Source: Paralvinella palmiformis (lineage: Eukaryota > Annelida > Polychaeta > Terebellida > Alvinellidae). Taken from it: a stretch of DNA of 64,000 nucleotides. Under the pieces are notes generated by a model that saw only the letters and a list, made by a program, of their open reading frames with translations, had not been told where the DNA came from and did no database searches. The DNA lies in assembly GCA_025642065.1 (NCBI GenBank), contig JAODUP010000359.1, forward strand, positions 186,001 to 250,000, written 5' to 3'. How positions within the stretch are numbered: position 1 is the first letter of the stretch; the number at the start of each line of letters is the position of its first letter. Shown here piece after piece: positions 1-14,002 of the stretch. The position numbers were made by a program, and so were the translations under genes.

Positions 1-725
1 CGCAGTAGATTATTTAAAACTTGTCCGGATGCGGTGAATGGTGAAACATCACGAAGAGCAGTTATTGTTTGTAAGCCGATGACGGCAACGAAGAACACAG
101 CGGCTGGCATGCGTCAAATGGTTAACGTCGTTTTGATGAGCCACAGATGAATGGTACACTGTTATTGGCTTAATTATCAGAAGGAGTCCTGCCAACAGTA
201 GGCTTTATGTAATTAACGTAGGGGATAAAAAAAGGGGGCAACTTGCGCCTCACCGATAATGGTCGGTGCTCTATATTCGTATATCAGTCTGTTCGTCATA
301 GAGCCGTGGTAATATTGATTGCCTTACAGAATATTAATAAAACTGTTAATGTTTGGCTGCTGTGTAGTAGGTTATATTTGTGATTGGTTGTTGTTGTATG
401 TATGTATGTGTATGTGGGTGTGTGCGTGTGCGTGATGATGCTGCTGCTGCATTTATTTCTTAGACATTGGATGTTGTTTATTTAATGTCCTGTCGTCTAT
501 GGTATGTTCTGGGGGATTGTCCATCTCGTTTTCCGGTCTGTTTGTAGACGCTGCTTTCTTTTAACATAGTTTGCTCCAAACAACAGTGTCAGCTGTGAAT
601 GATTGTGGCAATATTATATTATGGGATATAATTCTAGGCATTTCTGCCTTTGACGGGATATGCCCGAGGATGCGGCATGACCAAATTACTGCTGGCTGTG
701 TGCTGTCTTCTAGGAAACATTATTG

Positions 726-778
<53 letters not shown>

Positions 779-928
779 TTTATCGGTGGTCTTCACACCA
801 AGCGCGTATCTAGCCATCCATCTGAACGGTTTGTCATCAGCTCGTCATGAGTAATCTTCATGCGCGTGATTCTCTGTCTCCGTGTGTGTGTGTGCGTGTG
901 TGTACGTGCGTGCGTGTGTGTGAGTGTG
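726..928. repeat. (TC)n then (GT)n microsatellites
   Basis: (TC)n runs 726-776. An imperfect GT/GTGC tract covers about 881-928. Confidence 0.9.
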
Positions 929-2270
929 CAGGCGCATATTCATAAAAACACGGAACTGGTCGTTACTGGCAGAAATGGATAGCAGCCATCCATGTCGTGC
1001 TACTCTGCGGCACCATTGCGTGGCAGCGGCCTCGGTTCCTGATTGGACATGGAAACCTCGGGGATTACACGGGCCAGGAGACAATGGCCCGTGTTAGAGC
1101 CATCAGAAGGTCAGCTGCCATCAGCGGTAATAAATCCTGATGTGATGGCAGCCCTGCTGACATTTCAGTTCGATTGTTTGTCTTTCCCAAATGTTACACA
1201 GAGTGGCCTGATAGTCAGCGCCATGACAAAAGAGCTTACCGTGGGCTACTACGTGCTGATTTAATTTGCATCAGCCGACGTTTCCGCTAAAATTTCATTT
1301 CATTTATTGCTTGTTTTACGTGTAACTTCTACAACCAGCAGTCAAACTGCTGTCTCCAACAATACAAGAAGATTTCCCGAATATGGTATACCATAACCTA
1401 ACCAGGTACCCTGTCACTGTCACGTTTAAGCTTCTCTGGATTCGGATAATCCGATTGTGAGATGGATGTGATATTTCGTATTACATTTGGAGGCCACCGA
1501 TTGCAGAGAATGGACATGGTAATCTATTCCGTGTCACGATGTTTATAATTAGAAGTGGTCCGCTGACTAGACAACGCTTTAACGGGTGGTGTGTACATCA
1601 CCAAGGAAAACACAGTTGCTTCCTGCTGACTCGACACGTGTTCTCTGTCTGCCAACTTCACTGTCGGTTTCTTTTCTATGCCTGTCTGTATGGAATCTTG
1701 ACCTCTTCACGGCTGTATCGTCAGTAGCAATAAGTGTATTGGCTATTTAAATATAATCCTCAAAGTATTTTTGGCTTTGTAATGTTTTGTTTTCATTATG
1801 AGTCACATCGTGATTTGCTGTAGAGCGGGTACGCGTATGTAAGTGCACGCAAGCACACGCACATATACACGCACACACCCATATGTAGCAATGATTGATC
1901 ATTTGGCTATGAATTTTTTCCTGTGTAAACATGGTAGTTTTACCGTCGTGCCATGTGTTGATGTATCTAAACACTGTAATGACTGTTCATTGTCTTTATC
2001 AGAGAGCACAGACCATCTCCGTTGTTATCAGTGTCAATATATAAGCATTGAAATGACAGGTCATCATTTGGCGTTATCCAATATATCACAATAGGGATTG
2101 GGTATACCTATAGAGGATGGGGCGTCCCTGGGTACACCCAGTGTTAAGCAAAGTGCAGCTGAGATCGTAGGCAAAATGACCATTACACGCCCTACCATGC
2201 TTGGTTCTCGCGTCCATCTCAAGTAGGCGATAGGCTGGTATGTTTATCAGATGTTACCTATTCTGATACG

Positions 2271-2271
<1 letters not shown>

Positions 2272-2308
<37 letters not shown>

Positions 2309-2587
2309 AGTGTTGTTGGTTGACCAACTTCTGTATATTATGAGATGGTTTCGATGCATAATGCTTTAGCCTGGCGTTCCTACCAATAACTTATGGTTTG
2401 TTGACTACTTGTTCTGTATTGATGAAACACGCCTGAAATCTAACCAGCCAGAAATTAGTCTATATCACAGCAAGGTCTTGTTGATTTTGTGTGGGAAGGT
2501 AATCAGATTGTGTTGTTTATATTTGTGATTTTACTTTTTAAAGATAACCAAAACACCTAACACTTCCACAACATCAAAGCATACGTG

Positions 2588-2632
<45 letters not shown>
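2272..2632. repeat. (TG)n at 2272-2304 and (TA)n at 2590-2632
   Basis: Two pure dinucleotide tracts with unique DNA between them, just upstream of the LINE remnant. Confidence 0.9.
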
Positions 2633-2633
<1 letters not shown>

Positions 2634-2748
2634 TAACCATTATTTTAAGTGTAAAGAATTTTTCAAATCAGTCGCAGCCTTGATATATTGCCAGTATACT
2701 AATAATAATGAAATAAGCCGTCAAATATATTGATAAGAGATATCTGTA

Positions 2749-3107
2749 TTGGAAACACTTATTGCCTATCTATCACATTCCAGTCAGACAATATTGCAGG
2801 TACCCAAATCTCTGCTCATGTCATATGATGATTGTGCACTTAGTGTTGCCGACTCCACTTTGTCGAATAGGTTGCTGACAGGTGTTAGAAATTCGTCGTC
2901 TCTTCAAAAATTTAAATCTGTTCTAAAAACAGACTTGTTCGAGATTGCTTTCTTAGCTAAACGATGGTTATCATTCAAATCCCTCATTGTGTTTTACAGA
3001 CATATTATCTGGGATATCGCTGTACAGAGCCTATGAATCGCGCCCCCCCCCCTGCTAGTAAGGGCGCTTTATTAAATATACATCGTTATTATTATTGTTG
3101 TTGTTAC
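2749..3107 (+). mobile_element. 3' end of an L2/CR1-like LINE (C-terminus of ORF2 and 3' tail)
   Basis: The frame from 2749 encodes ILQVPKSLLMSYDDCALSVA, then VRNSSSLQKFKSVLKTDLF, which is the typical extreme C-terminus of reverse transcriptase ORFs of this class (usually with a WNSLP motif, here altered to SNRLL). After a stop comes a short 3' UTR with a poly-C run, gggcgc at 3062-3067 and a tail of TTATTATTATTGTTGTTG. It is 5' truncated and degenerate. Confidence 0.6.
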
Positions 3108-3220
3108 TTTATGAAATAACATCACTGATTTTACCTGAAGCAGTAATCATAGGAGAAAGGTCAACAGACAGTTCAGTATGGGGAATATGTGTTATTTCGT
3201 TAGTAGTTGGACAATCTGTG

Positions 3221-3256
<36 letters not shown>

Positions 3257-6200
3257 CAAAACAGCTGATTTGTGACAACACTTGGATTGAACTGACTAGC
3301 TCCGCTTGGCTACAACTGGATAACTATTTTGTGGCGTGTGTACGTGTATGTGTGTGTGTATGTGTGTATGGGGAGGGAGTGCGTTATTGTATTTGTACAC
3401 ATAGATCGTACAGTGCTCATAAAACCTTGTATGCCGGAATTTATACCCACAACTCACATACCGCAATACTGTAGTCTATAATAATCATTTTAAAAGTATA
3501 TCTAGTTAAGTCTTAGCATATAATCTGGAGTACCCTACCCCCCCCCCCCCCCGTGGTGTACCCATCCTATATTACTCACCGAGCTGGACCATTGGACGCT
3601 GGGTCAAATCATCCAAATATTGCCCGGGTAACTATGGCGCTGGAGGAGCTCTGTCATTTGCCACAGGCTAATTACAGATGTTTATCGGCACTTATTGCGC
3701 TGCCACCGTAATCCGTCATCAGTTCTGGTGCCATTTTTGCCGTGTATGGTTTTCGGTTTGCTAAAGAAGCAGGCACACACACACACACACACACGCACAC
3801 AAAACTGATAAGAAAACAATACGGATTAATAGTGGTATCACAGTCTGTCTTTATGTGCCTTTGGGTCGACATTAATTATCCTAACCATCTTCATGCAGGC
3901 TTAATGTTGTGTGGTTTTGTTATCCTCTACCCTGACGACAACAATAACAACAAAAACAAAAACAACAGCAACAATAATAGAGATTTAATCTAATGCCCTT
4001 ACTAGTATACTGTATATTGTATACTGTACATAATAGATCAGGAGTGGGATTAAGCCAAGGTCATCTTCCCTTTAATATCCCAGCGCACTCCTTGCACTGG
4101 ACTAGCATATCCTATATATATATATATATATATATAGTGTGTGTGTGTGTGTGTGTGTGTGCGTGTGTATGTGTGTGCTTGTAATATCGATATAATTTAT
4201 GTTGTGGTATCTGGAAACTGGAAATAGTAATGGTACTGGCTGTATTTGTGTTACTAGGGTAAAGACCTGAACAGCTGAATAGGATTTTGGTTCGCTTTGA
4301 CTTATGTCTTTGTTCTTAATTTCTAATGGGATTATTTTGTCACAGAATTGATCGATTTTGCCACAGGATGATTATGATTAGAATTGTTTTATCCGCGATG
4401 AGTATAGCACACGGTTTAATAGGCCTTATCTTAAACACTGAATAAATTAATCATCAGAAGGCATCAAAATGGAGTTTTACGCCTGCTGATGATATTCGAT
4501 ACCTAACTGCTTTGATCATATGCTATACCTTCCGGATACCTTTGGTATTGTTTAGAGGTTAGTATTAGATATGTTTAAAACAGCTGCTGTACCGGTAAGC
4601 CTGTCTTTTTCCAGGTACACTTTAGCCGTTAAAACCTGATGATCTTTTCTGGGCAGTAATGGTTAATCAGAAGAATTCTGTTGTGTAGATTTTTTGCTTC
4701 TTGATTCAATCAAAGCAGCATGAACGCATGCGCAACCACGCCTGTGGGCGCTCACACATGCACACACTCAGACACATCTGTCTGGGTTCCAGAGACAGTA
4801 GACACCTGACAGTTATAGACCGGATGAGAATAAACACTTTGATGTGATGTGAGACCGATAGTGGTGTCGTTGATATTGTGTGACGTTGACGTGCTTGGAG
4901 GCGTTTCTATTCCGGATTTCTGACTGTCAAAATACAGCGTCTGTGGTTGATTGGATGTTGTAGCAGTATACTGATGTTCCATTGCTGTCATCTGTCATAT
5001 AGATAATGCGGTCCTCCGGTAGGTGATTGGCAGCTGATTGGTATCGTGGCGTGTCATACGTGTGCATCATATAGTGTGCCATAGCGCAATGTTTACTGGA
5101 TATGGGGTTGTGATAACAGTGTTGATTGATGCAACAGCCAACTGAACTGGTATCTCGCTTTGTTACATCCTGTTTACAGCACGTTCACAGCAGATGAAGC
5201 CCTTGAGAAGCCAGTCAGACTATAGAAGTCTCATCACGGACTTGTTGATGATGTTGGTATTCTTTTTGCGAATTAATCCTCTAAATGCTACATTTCTCGT
5301 ATCCAGTCCGGTGGATGCCCCGCAGAACTGGAAGTTAAAACACATAGATCGATGGTCACGTACTGAGTACACACTCAGACTTCCTGGAGCTCAGTCTCCC
5401 TTTTGGTTTTAGTATTCTGGTGACAAAAGTGACCTACTATCAACGACTGGCACTGCTATCTGGTATATGGTTGTGGTATTAATTTGGGGGATATCTTTTT
5501 ATATGCTTGATGTTTTCAGAATTCATTTTGTGTGTTTGTCGTGCGTGCGTGCGTGCGTGTGTGTGATAACATGACTTGAGCACATGGGACCACCTGTCAT
5601 AAAAAAAACAGTAATCTTTCACACCTACACTCATGTTCGAATACAAAGCCGGAAAGTAATTAATGGCCGAAGTCATTGTGCAGTCAGAACATGGGATCAG
5701 CTTAATATGGCCAAGTCACACCAGTGTCTGTAGGAAAATAGTAGTACACTGTACGCCATGGAATCGCGGAGCAAGTAATAGTGTCTTTAATCTTCTCCCT
5801 AAATGCTGGTCATTAAAGGTCAAGTAAACCAGAATCTTGCTGGTTTACTTAAGGGCCATTTATTGTTCCAGTATGGCTGTTGTTTCTGGTATTTTGAAGA
5901 ATCCTTGATTGACCCAAGAGAACTCTGGTAACATGAGCGTGTTCTCTGTTGGTGACCAGCTAGTATCGGTTCGGTGTCATATGTGAGAAAAGTTAAATAT
6001 AAAATGTAGGCACATTTAAATTTTTGCAGAACCGTGTGTCAAGCTTAAACATTATTTTGGGTCCACTTTGTGTGTGTATTTGTACTAAAAGGATAAAAGG
6101 GGGCAGTACTAAATGACATTGTTAGTCGTTCACCGACATGTATATTCATTCAAAAACACAGTGCACACACTCACGCGCGCGCATACTAAAATAAAATGTT

Positions 6201-6972
6201 ACAGGTTAGGGCATTCCACTACAAACCTCCTGGAATCTAGATCATACCTATGTTTGTTTTATCTCTAAGGTTCAACAAACCAACCAAGATTAAAATGGTA
6301 GTCTAATCCATTCCAGTTGCTATCATCTCCTCGTCTGGCCATACACCCAATACTTCTGCGAAGCAAGATATGCCATGTTCCCCCCTTTGAACCAACAGAG
6401 AGGCCTGCTAGCTTGTCTGCCTGTGCCGGGGTTAATTTGGTTCATCTGTCACAGCGTGTGTGATGAATACCTGGCCGGTTGTCGTAATCCATTGCCCTCC
6501 GTCATTCGGCCGGCCCAAGCTATTACAACATGGACAAATGGACAGAGTTCCATAAATCCATTCTACCAGCCGCACAGGGTTCCAGCGGACTAGATGTCGG
6601 GTCCGCTGCGAATTGGTGATATATCAGTAAGTTAGAGAGCGGAGTGGGCCTGCTGCTGTCTGGCCGGACTCCGGCCTCACCTTGTGCCGCTCTGAATACA
6701 GATCGTCTGGTCTGTAGATCTAAACAGGTTACCACTGATAGAGCCCTAAGTCAAATTCACCATGAGCAAGATCAATGTAATTGATTTCTGCGCGAAAGCA
6801 GAGGGCAGACGTATTACGTAAGATCAATTTGGGTAACAGAATGTGCATATATCTTTTCGTTCCGTCCGGACGACTACGCGTATGTTGGCCAGTGTGTGTA
6901 TGTGTGGGTGTTTTTGTCAGGGACTCCTCACTGCATATATATTATAGATCAATTCATTTCATAATTTTTTGG
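3108..6972. other. No gene seen
   Basis: Unique DNA and microsatellites. A Ser/Thr-rich minus-strand frame (4752-4991) and a plus-strand frame (5194-5412) have no recognisable domain. Confidence 0.6.
3226..4178. repeat. Cluster of (GT)n, poly-C, (AC)n and (TA)n-(GT)n
   Basis: (GT)n at 3226-3253, an imperfect GT tract at 3335-3368, poly-C at 3538-3552, (AC)n at 3774-3800, an A/C-rich AAC patch at 3940-3977, and (TA)n joined to (GT)n at 4113-4178. Confidence 0.85.
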
Positions 6973-7154
6973 GGGCGCCTCCGTGGACTAGCCGTAGCGT
7001 GCTGGATCACTACCACCCGTGTTCGAATCCTGGCGTGGGCATATCTGAAGGTTGTTTCGTCTTTCACTTCGTCTTCATTACCTTTGGAGGTCGCTCGGCC
7101 CATTTAGCCTACCATGTGCACAAAAGTGGCCGTAAAACATCAATCATCATCATT
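6973..7154 (+). mobile_element. tRNA-derived SINE, copy 1 (complete-looking)
   Basis: The head gcgcctccgtggactagccg resembles a tRNA 5' half with an A box, and gttcgaatcc at 7021-7030 is a perfect B box of RNA polymerase III. A body of about 100 bases ends catttagcctaccatgtgca, then caaaagtggccgtaaaacat and an ATC-repeat tail. Four other copies occur in the window. Confidence 0.75.
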
Positions 7155-7796
7155 TCATAATTTTTTTAAATACAAATGATTGTTTGGAATAGTGTAGAAC
7201 ACAGATTAGACATAATATATATATATATCACCTAGCCACGCACAGATTTGCGGTATTAGAAAATGTTTCATTCTGTTGTTTACTGCCATTTTGGTCCTTA
7301 CTATAACTCATTAGTAATCACATTCCTTTCCAGCCTCTGCAGCACTTTGACCATGTGATTATGTGTCTGTAATTATGGTGCTTCGCGGTTAATGTGATCC
7401 TCGTTTGTGGGAAGTTCCTGTCCTAAAATGAACTAGCTAATAACTGACTAGTATTGCTCTCAGGGGTGAATTGGCCTGACCTGGATCCGGGATGACCTAG
7501 ATTTAGAATTATTTGTAAATGTTTCAACATTCTTTGGAGTTTTCGGCTAAATTCTATAGCATTCAGAGCTTTGGTTGCTGTACCGGGTACTTTGAAAGTT
7601 GGATCCAGATTTCATTACCTAAATGGCCGGTTGTGGACGTGGATGTAGTGCTGTTTCAGTAATAGCAAACTTCTACTACCTGAATTTGCAGATCAAGCCT
7701 GCTGCCTGCAGTCTGGTAACAGTAATTACAAACTAATAGTTATTATCAAAGATATATATTCTGATTCTGTATGTTGTGTGAAATTAATATTGAGAG

Positions 7797-7818
7797 ATAG
7801 ATAGATAGATAGATAGAT

Positions 7819-7859
<41 letters not shown>
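7797..7859. repeat. (GATA)n-(GA)n
   Basis: A GATA tract passes directly into a pure GA tract. Confidence 0.9.
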
Positions 7860-7862
<3 letters not shown>

Positions 7863-10061
7863 ACCCATATCATACCTCAAAATGTAAGTCGTTCTAAAAG
7901 GGCGTAATGGAATTTGTAAAAAGATGCCGTGAATGCCAGTCAGCCTCATCCAGTTTTATGAATTGAAAGAAGAAAAAAACTGATTTTGTTGTAGCAAAAA
8001 GAAGCGATCTGGAAGTGTGCAATTTTGTGGATTTATGTTGGTGTTGCATTGTGTACATAATTACCGCTCTAGGAACCACCGAATTTTATCAAGTATATTT
8101 ACTTCACAAAGTCTCCATTGTGTGAGCCCATCTGCTGTAAAGGATTAATTCGACGATGTAGATTAGTTGTTTTTTTATCATTCCCGAATGTTGTTCGGGA
8201 TCTTAAGTTACCTTTATCTTGCTTCCTTCCAAATCAACACCAGCCTGTTTGCAAGGATGTTGCCTGTATTTATATGATTATCTTATCTTTGTCTGGGTTA
8301 AGCTTCCAATTGCCATAGCCGTGTGGCTGGCATCGTGCGGTCGGTGGCTCGAAGTGTACTCTTAACACTCTCATACGGTATCACTTAACAAGTTAACAGT
8401 GTACTTTGTTCAGAGTCTCATTGTTTCTTTGGCCTTTCTCCACGGCATCTGATGCACTGTGAAGTTTTTGGTGTGAAGTTTAAAGAGTTGTTTGAAAGGT
8501 TTATTGTTTTTACCTCCACTTTAACGCGGTCGCGATTTATTCTCTCTCAGTGACATCTCTTTTGATAACACGCACTGCCAAGTATTCTAAAAGTGCTTGT
8601 AGTGGGCATTTCTTCCTGGAACAAGCCTGGATGCCTCGGCAGGCTTCTTCTTGTTCATTATGCACGGTTTGTTTTATGTATGAGCTAGCAACTTAAAACC
8701 TTTTATCAGGGTGGATAATTACACCTTAGAGCACTGTGTGACCTCATAGTCTGTTATTTAGCCAATGAAGGAATGGTTCATTTCATTTGTACACAGGGTC
8801 CTGTGGGTGTAGTTTAAGGCTGGGTTGGGCCAGGTTAATGGATGCTTTTCTGTCTCCAAATAGCCAGGGGAGATCCGACAATGGCACGGCTTTGGCCATT
8901 CCGGCACCTTATGTATGCCTGTCCAAGATGCCAGGCCAATGATCTTAAGTGTACCAAGACAATTGCCGTGGCCCTGGCAGTATTTTGGCACTTTTATCAA
9001 GTTATGGATTTCTTGTTGGCCAGCTGTTTGGCCCCAGAAGTGCCGTTGTTGACTTAGATTCCATCTCGAGATGGATGAGTATGAATCGGTTCTGAGTTGA
9101 TGTCGCTCTCGGCTCCACTTCTCACTTCATCCCAGCCACAGTCCCAGCACTCAGTGTGACCTTCATGCCTGAAGGTCATGTTGCCTGGAAGGATCTCGTG
9201 CAGTTCCCACTTGGTGTCACTGGTTCTGGACGGCTTGATTGATTCCGACCAGCGCAGAATGCTGATAAGCTGGTAAGGAAGGCTGGTGTTTTTCATTAAT
9301 ATTGGATAGTTGTTGTTGCTGGCGGGAGGTCAAAGACCACTTGAGGACTCTGTTTAGGTAGACCCTTTCGTGCGCCAGATCGACGCCTATCAATTGTGTC
9401 AATGTGAACGATCCCGTAAACATGTCGGAGCCCTAGATCTGACAACTGCGTGACGGGAAATACTTGGGTTTGGAAAGCATATGTGTGTTTATGGGTCACG
9501 GAAACCCCGGAGATGTGTAAACATTATGACCATGTCTCTGGACGCAGAGCGGCCAGTCCGATATTTATAGATGGTGACAGGTAAAACTAACCAACTTCGT
9601 AATCCTTAGCTAAATATAAACCCTTTAATGGTATGGCCTCAGTCCATCTTCCGGTAATTAGTGACTCGAATGATGGGTCACTAATATCACGGGCAACATT
9701 TGACCAACTGATGCTCGCATTCCTGTCTCTGTCAAGAGTATTGTAATATCACAATATGATATGTGAACAGGATAGTTTCTAGTTATCTGAGTGAATGAGC
9801 TGACATCCTATATTTATACTAGATGTGTCTTATTTTGTCCTCACCAAATTGGCGTCAGTACATGTCCTGCGCTATGATGGCCACCTGGTGAAGAAGACTG
9901 AGATATAACAATACTGCGATGGACATGTCACATTTCCTGGACACACATTGTGTGGATATGTTAGGTGATGAGAGCTGGAAGTGAGACGTGTATATCAATA
10001 TACACCTATCAGGGATGAACATCGGTGTCATTTATACAATGTGTCGTTAATCTGCTGTGAC

Positions 10062-10064
<3 letters not shown>

Positions 10065-10118
<54 letters not shown>

Positions 10119-10325
10119 TTTTTTATTTAGTATTTCTGGATAAGTGTTTGCTCATTCTGATAAAGATATCTTTCTTCACTTTCTAATATGACAGTTGCTG
10201 AGAGATGGCATCGGAATTTATGGTAATGAACGAAACCTTGTTTGAGGAAGAAGCCAGACCCTAGAAAAATCATTCACCGTGGGGAATCAGAAATAAAATT
10301 ATAAATAACGAATCAAAAGAAATAT

Positions 10326-10394
<69 letters not shown>
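10065..10394. repeat. (TA)n and (GT)n-(TA)n-(GA)n
   Basis: (TA)n at 10065-10115 and a compound GT, TA, GA tract at 10326-10394. Confidence 0.9.
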
Positions 10395-10396
<2 letters not shown>

Positions 10397-10645
10397 TGGG
10401 GAAAATTACAAGAAGCAACTGAATCATCTTTTAGGATGCAAATGCGGAGTCTCAGATCAAACTCGCATTACTGTATAGGGAAATTATAGCATTACAGATT
10501 TTTTTAAAACAAATTTGCAGATTGAGACTTTCTGTGACCATCCTATTTATTTATTTATATATTTATCGTAGAAGTGGTACCGTTAGGGACACAACACGCA
10601 TACTACATACTATTCATTCAGTATAACAGTAAAAACGATGGAATT

Positions 10646-12060
10646 TCAAAAACAACAACAAAACATTAAACGTAGAAGCCCTGGTAGTAATAGTACATGT
10701 AATATTAGAGATAAAAACATGGCAACCCAGTTTATAAATTGTACCTTTGATTTATTCTCTATTTGATTTTCACCATGTATGACATCAGTCAGTTCTTTAA
10801 TAACACCAGTCTCGTCCAATTCCTGATTATGTATATTATGATCAAATACATCTGCAATGACTTCTTCACATGTTGATTGAAATGGACTAACACCAGTCTC
10901 CAACCGTATTTTATATAAATTGGCACCAGTTGTAGTACCTATGTTTGAACATATTATTCTAGCAATAAGGTTTAACCTATTATTTTCTTTCTGTGAATTA
11001 CATTGATTTAAAAAAAAAGTGTAAAAACTGTTAAATATCATCATTTTAATGCGTGTTATAACCCGACAATGGGCCAACGAGGCATTTGTGTCTTTTGTTT
11101 GCTACATTCGATGCGTTGCGAATAGGAACATTCCAAGCAGCTAACAGCGAACTGAATTCCCTACTAATTAGATCCCTTAATTCACAACCATAAAATACTG
11201 TACAATACTTCTGTATTACTGCACATTTGGTATGTGGATGAGGTAAATTATATTATTGTAATACGCCATTTGTTTTACCAATGGTAATCTCTTTTTTCAC
11301 TGATACCCGGTATATGTTTATCATTGTCACAAACATCTAGTGTATTGCCGAGATGTTTTGCAGTAACGTAACAAAAGGCGAAGCTTTGTTATTAAGCATA
11401 ATAGTTTTAAAAAAATTACAGTTAATATATATGCACTTTTTGTGCTACGGCCGAAGAATACTGCCCTGATCGCCTCTATGACAAACACATCTGATATAAC
11501 ATTTGCATATTCGTGTTAATCCTGTAATTTATTACATTTAGCAGTGTAGCATATTCCTGGCTATATGTGTTACTATTGGGAAAGTTAAATACGTGTTCGT
11601 ATTTGTCAGAACAACGTTCAGCAATGTTTGAATCACCTCGCTGCCCGTCAATGGGAGTAGATACAAGTTTAACAGCATGCTTAATTTTATGTATTTCTGT
11701 GAACAGGTTATTGCCTCCCTGAACGGCAGCATTCAGTAAATTTACACGTTTAACGAGATCTTTATTCTTATTAATGTATTTAATTGATTTATGATGCTCA
11801 GATCTGGAGCGTTTTACACTATTTGGCCATCCCTCTGTTATGCACTTCGCATGCCAGAACATTGCTTCTTTTGAACTCGGCTTTCTATTGCCACGATGGG
11901 TGGAGCTTCATACGTTTTTGCGTTGAGTATTTACCATACTTTCAATGGTGTCATCACACTATTGATCGATTTCTGAATCATGATCATTACGCATTACTTT
12001 ACTGCACGAAATGGCGTTCAAGCTACATTTCAGATCATCGTCGGAATTTGTGAGATTTTC
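10646..12060 (-). mobile_element. Decayed, internally deleted non-LTR retrotransposon (jockey/CR1-like)
   Basis: Minus-strand fragments in order match the ORF2 region of a LINE. From about 12060 to 11480 they read like the linker after the endonuclease (FWHAKCITEGWPNS, then a conserved charged segment and SDKYEHVFN). From about 11230 to 10690 they read like the C-terminal region after the reverse transcriptase (FYGCELRDLISREFSSLLAA, then HKCLVGPLSGYNTH and LNLIAR). Only about 250 bases lie between these, while the catalytic reverse transcriptase core would need roughly 0.9 kb, so the core is deleted. Frameshifts and stops separate the pieces. The family assignment is from remembered sequence patterns. 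Confidence 0.6.
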
Positions 12061-12697
12061 AGCCGAAGCTTTATACATGTATATGTGATGACCGGAGAGC
12101 AGTTGTTCCATTGACCACATCACAGAATCGGTCTCGAGTATGCCATAGTATCCTGTATTGTTGTTAATTTGCCTCTAATCTGAACTGACGGGGAGCACCT
12201 TGCCTTTGTTATCAATGTTTTATTTCGGCCACTCTTTGGCGGGTTTAATCAAGTGTTCCATGTAGGACATGAGCTAGAATCTGGTATGGATGCTTAGCTT
12301 AGCTTGTGCCTGGATCTGCGAACAATGTACCATATTTTCTTCAGAGTATGTAAACCGTGGCGCAAAGCTGTTGAATGATGAAGAGGGTGGTTTTGCAGAT
12401 GTTCCGTTACCAGGATAAAATATAAATGTTTGAGCCCGTCGGAGGGGAATAAGTGCCGTTATAATCCCGTGAGGCTGAGGTTTCAGAGTAGCTTGTCCAG
12501 AGGGAATACTGGGCTGGCTGGCTGTTTGTAGTGGTGTTGTTGTATAACGCTGTCTGGTTATGATAGTACACCAGTGCTGTGGCAAGCTTGATTGTTCAAC
12601 GCTTTGAACAGGCTAACAGCCATCACAACTAAAATACACATACACATATACACATATAGCTGCCTACAGTGTGGGTGTGGGGGCGGGGGAATAGGCA

Positions 12698-12757
<60 letters not shown>

Positions 12758-13059
12758 CCAGACTGGAGCAAGGTGGGCATTATTTAATTGTGACATGCCA
12801 GCCTGGGAAGCAGTTTTAAGCGCGGCCAAATTACTTCACTAATGTATACATATATGCCAGACGCATTTCGTTAATGCGCATCGTTTTGGAGGCCATTCGC
12901 CTTCTGTCTGCGGAGTAATGGCCAGTGGCGACATGTCACTGTCTTAAAGGTCAGCCGGAGTGAAGAATCATCTCTTAATATAACACCTTTAATGCGCTGC
13001 TATTATTTACGGTTGCTCGTCGGCTTGCAGTAATAACACCCACATACCTGCTAGTTATA

Positions 13060-13105
<46 letters not shown>

Positions 13106-13812
13106 CCTGCATTCGTCTTCAACGAAGACTTCCTTGCAATCGGCTATATTTAGGGAAACTCTGTTCTATCCTGAAACGATTATCTGCTAATGTAATGCCA
13201 CTGTTACGCCGTTGTGGACGTTACGTCTTCGCCAGGAGACTGTTTGTAGTGGAACAGCTCAGGACTGCGGGTATATTACCAGCCTCGGTTCTGTTAATTT
13301 GGCACGCCGAGACCGGGGAGTTATAGGTCGGATAATTTGGGTTCATAGATTAGTTCCTGTTTTACTCGGAAGGGTTCAGGTTATGAAAAAGAGCTATTTT
13401 TATCATTATCATTGTCATCGTAATCCGCTGGAGTCATTATTGTAATTAGTAAATTACCATCGGTCTACCAACATTTTCTGTGTAGTGATTAATTATACAG
13501 TGGGTGTCATTGTTGGTGTTGTTGTTGGCATATCACATTTATTTTTAGCGACTTTAATTATAATATTAAATATGAGATGGGGTCCTAATCAGTAACACTA
13601 CGTTCGGCTATTGAAGGGAATCGCATTCATTCCTGTTCACTACTATTATTATTATTATTATTCCTGATTGTGAAATTTGTCTCATAATTTTGTTCTGTGA
13701 ACTTGTTATACCACGTACCTGTTATTGATACTTAAAGATTTGACACTTGATCTATACCCTATAATGGTAATTTTGATATTAGTTCTGTTTGGTACCCATT
13801 TATGTCTGAACG
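12061..13812. other. No gene seen
   Basis: Microsatellites plus unique DNA. A 103-codon minus-strand frame (12274-12585) is rich in Pro, Gln, Ser and Thr without a known motif. Confidence 0.55.
12699..13104. repeat. Two long (GT)n tracts
   Basis: (GT)n followed by a short (GA)n at 12699-12757, and (GT)n at 13063-13104. Confidence 0.9.
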
Positions 13813-14002
13813 AATGATGATGATGATGATTTATGTTTACGGCCACTTTTGTGCACTTGGTATGCTAAATGGGCCCAGCGACCTCCAAGGGTAATGAAGC
13901 AAAGTCAAACATGAAACACCCCCCAGATATGCCCACGCCGACATTCGAACACGGGTGGTAGCGATCTATGGTTCAACCCGCTACCGTTTCATCACGTGGC
14001 GA
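13813..14002 (-). mobile_element. tRNA-derived SINE, copy 2 (minus strand)
   Basis: Read on the minus strand: a head with cggtagcgggttgaaccata, taccacccgtgttcgaat (B box), the body with cctttgg and ggtcgctgggcccatttagc, the core caagtgcacaaaagtggccg, and a tail of (ATC)n at 13814-13830. It is collinear with copy 1 over its whole length. Confidence 0.75.

Larger units (their letters stand above)
1..2748. other. No gene seen
   Basis: Unique DNA with the microsatellites listed. Open frames up to 98 codons either cross repeats or have no recognisable features. Confidence 0.6.
7155..10645. other. No gene seen
   Basis: Mostly unique DNA. Overlapping minus-strand frames at 9054-9499 are free of repeats but match nothing I know. 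Confidence 0.55.

Noticed and set aside
3178..3474. 98-codon open frame and similar ones over GT, TA or CT repeats (for example 12592-12819, 28474-28818, 48665-49088, 61976-62221)
   Set aside because: They are produced by dinucleotide repeats, which are open in several frames.
6973..7045. Functional tRNA gene
   Set aside because: The A and B boxes are good, but the segment is the head of a SINE with a conserved body and core seen in several copies, and the tRNA arms do not pair properly.
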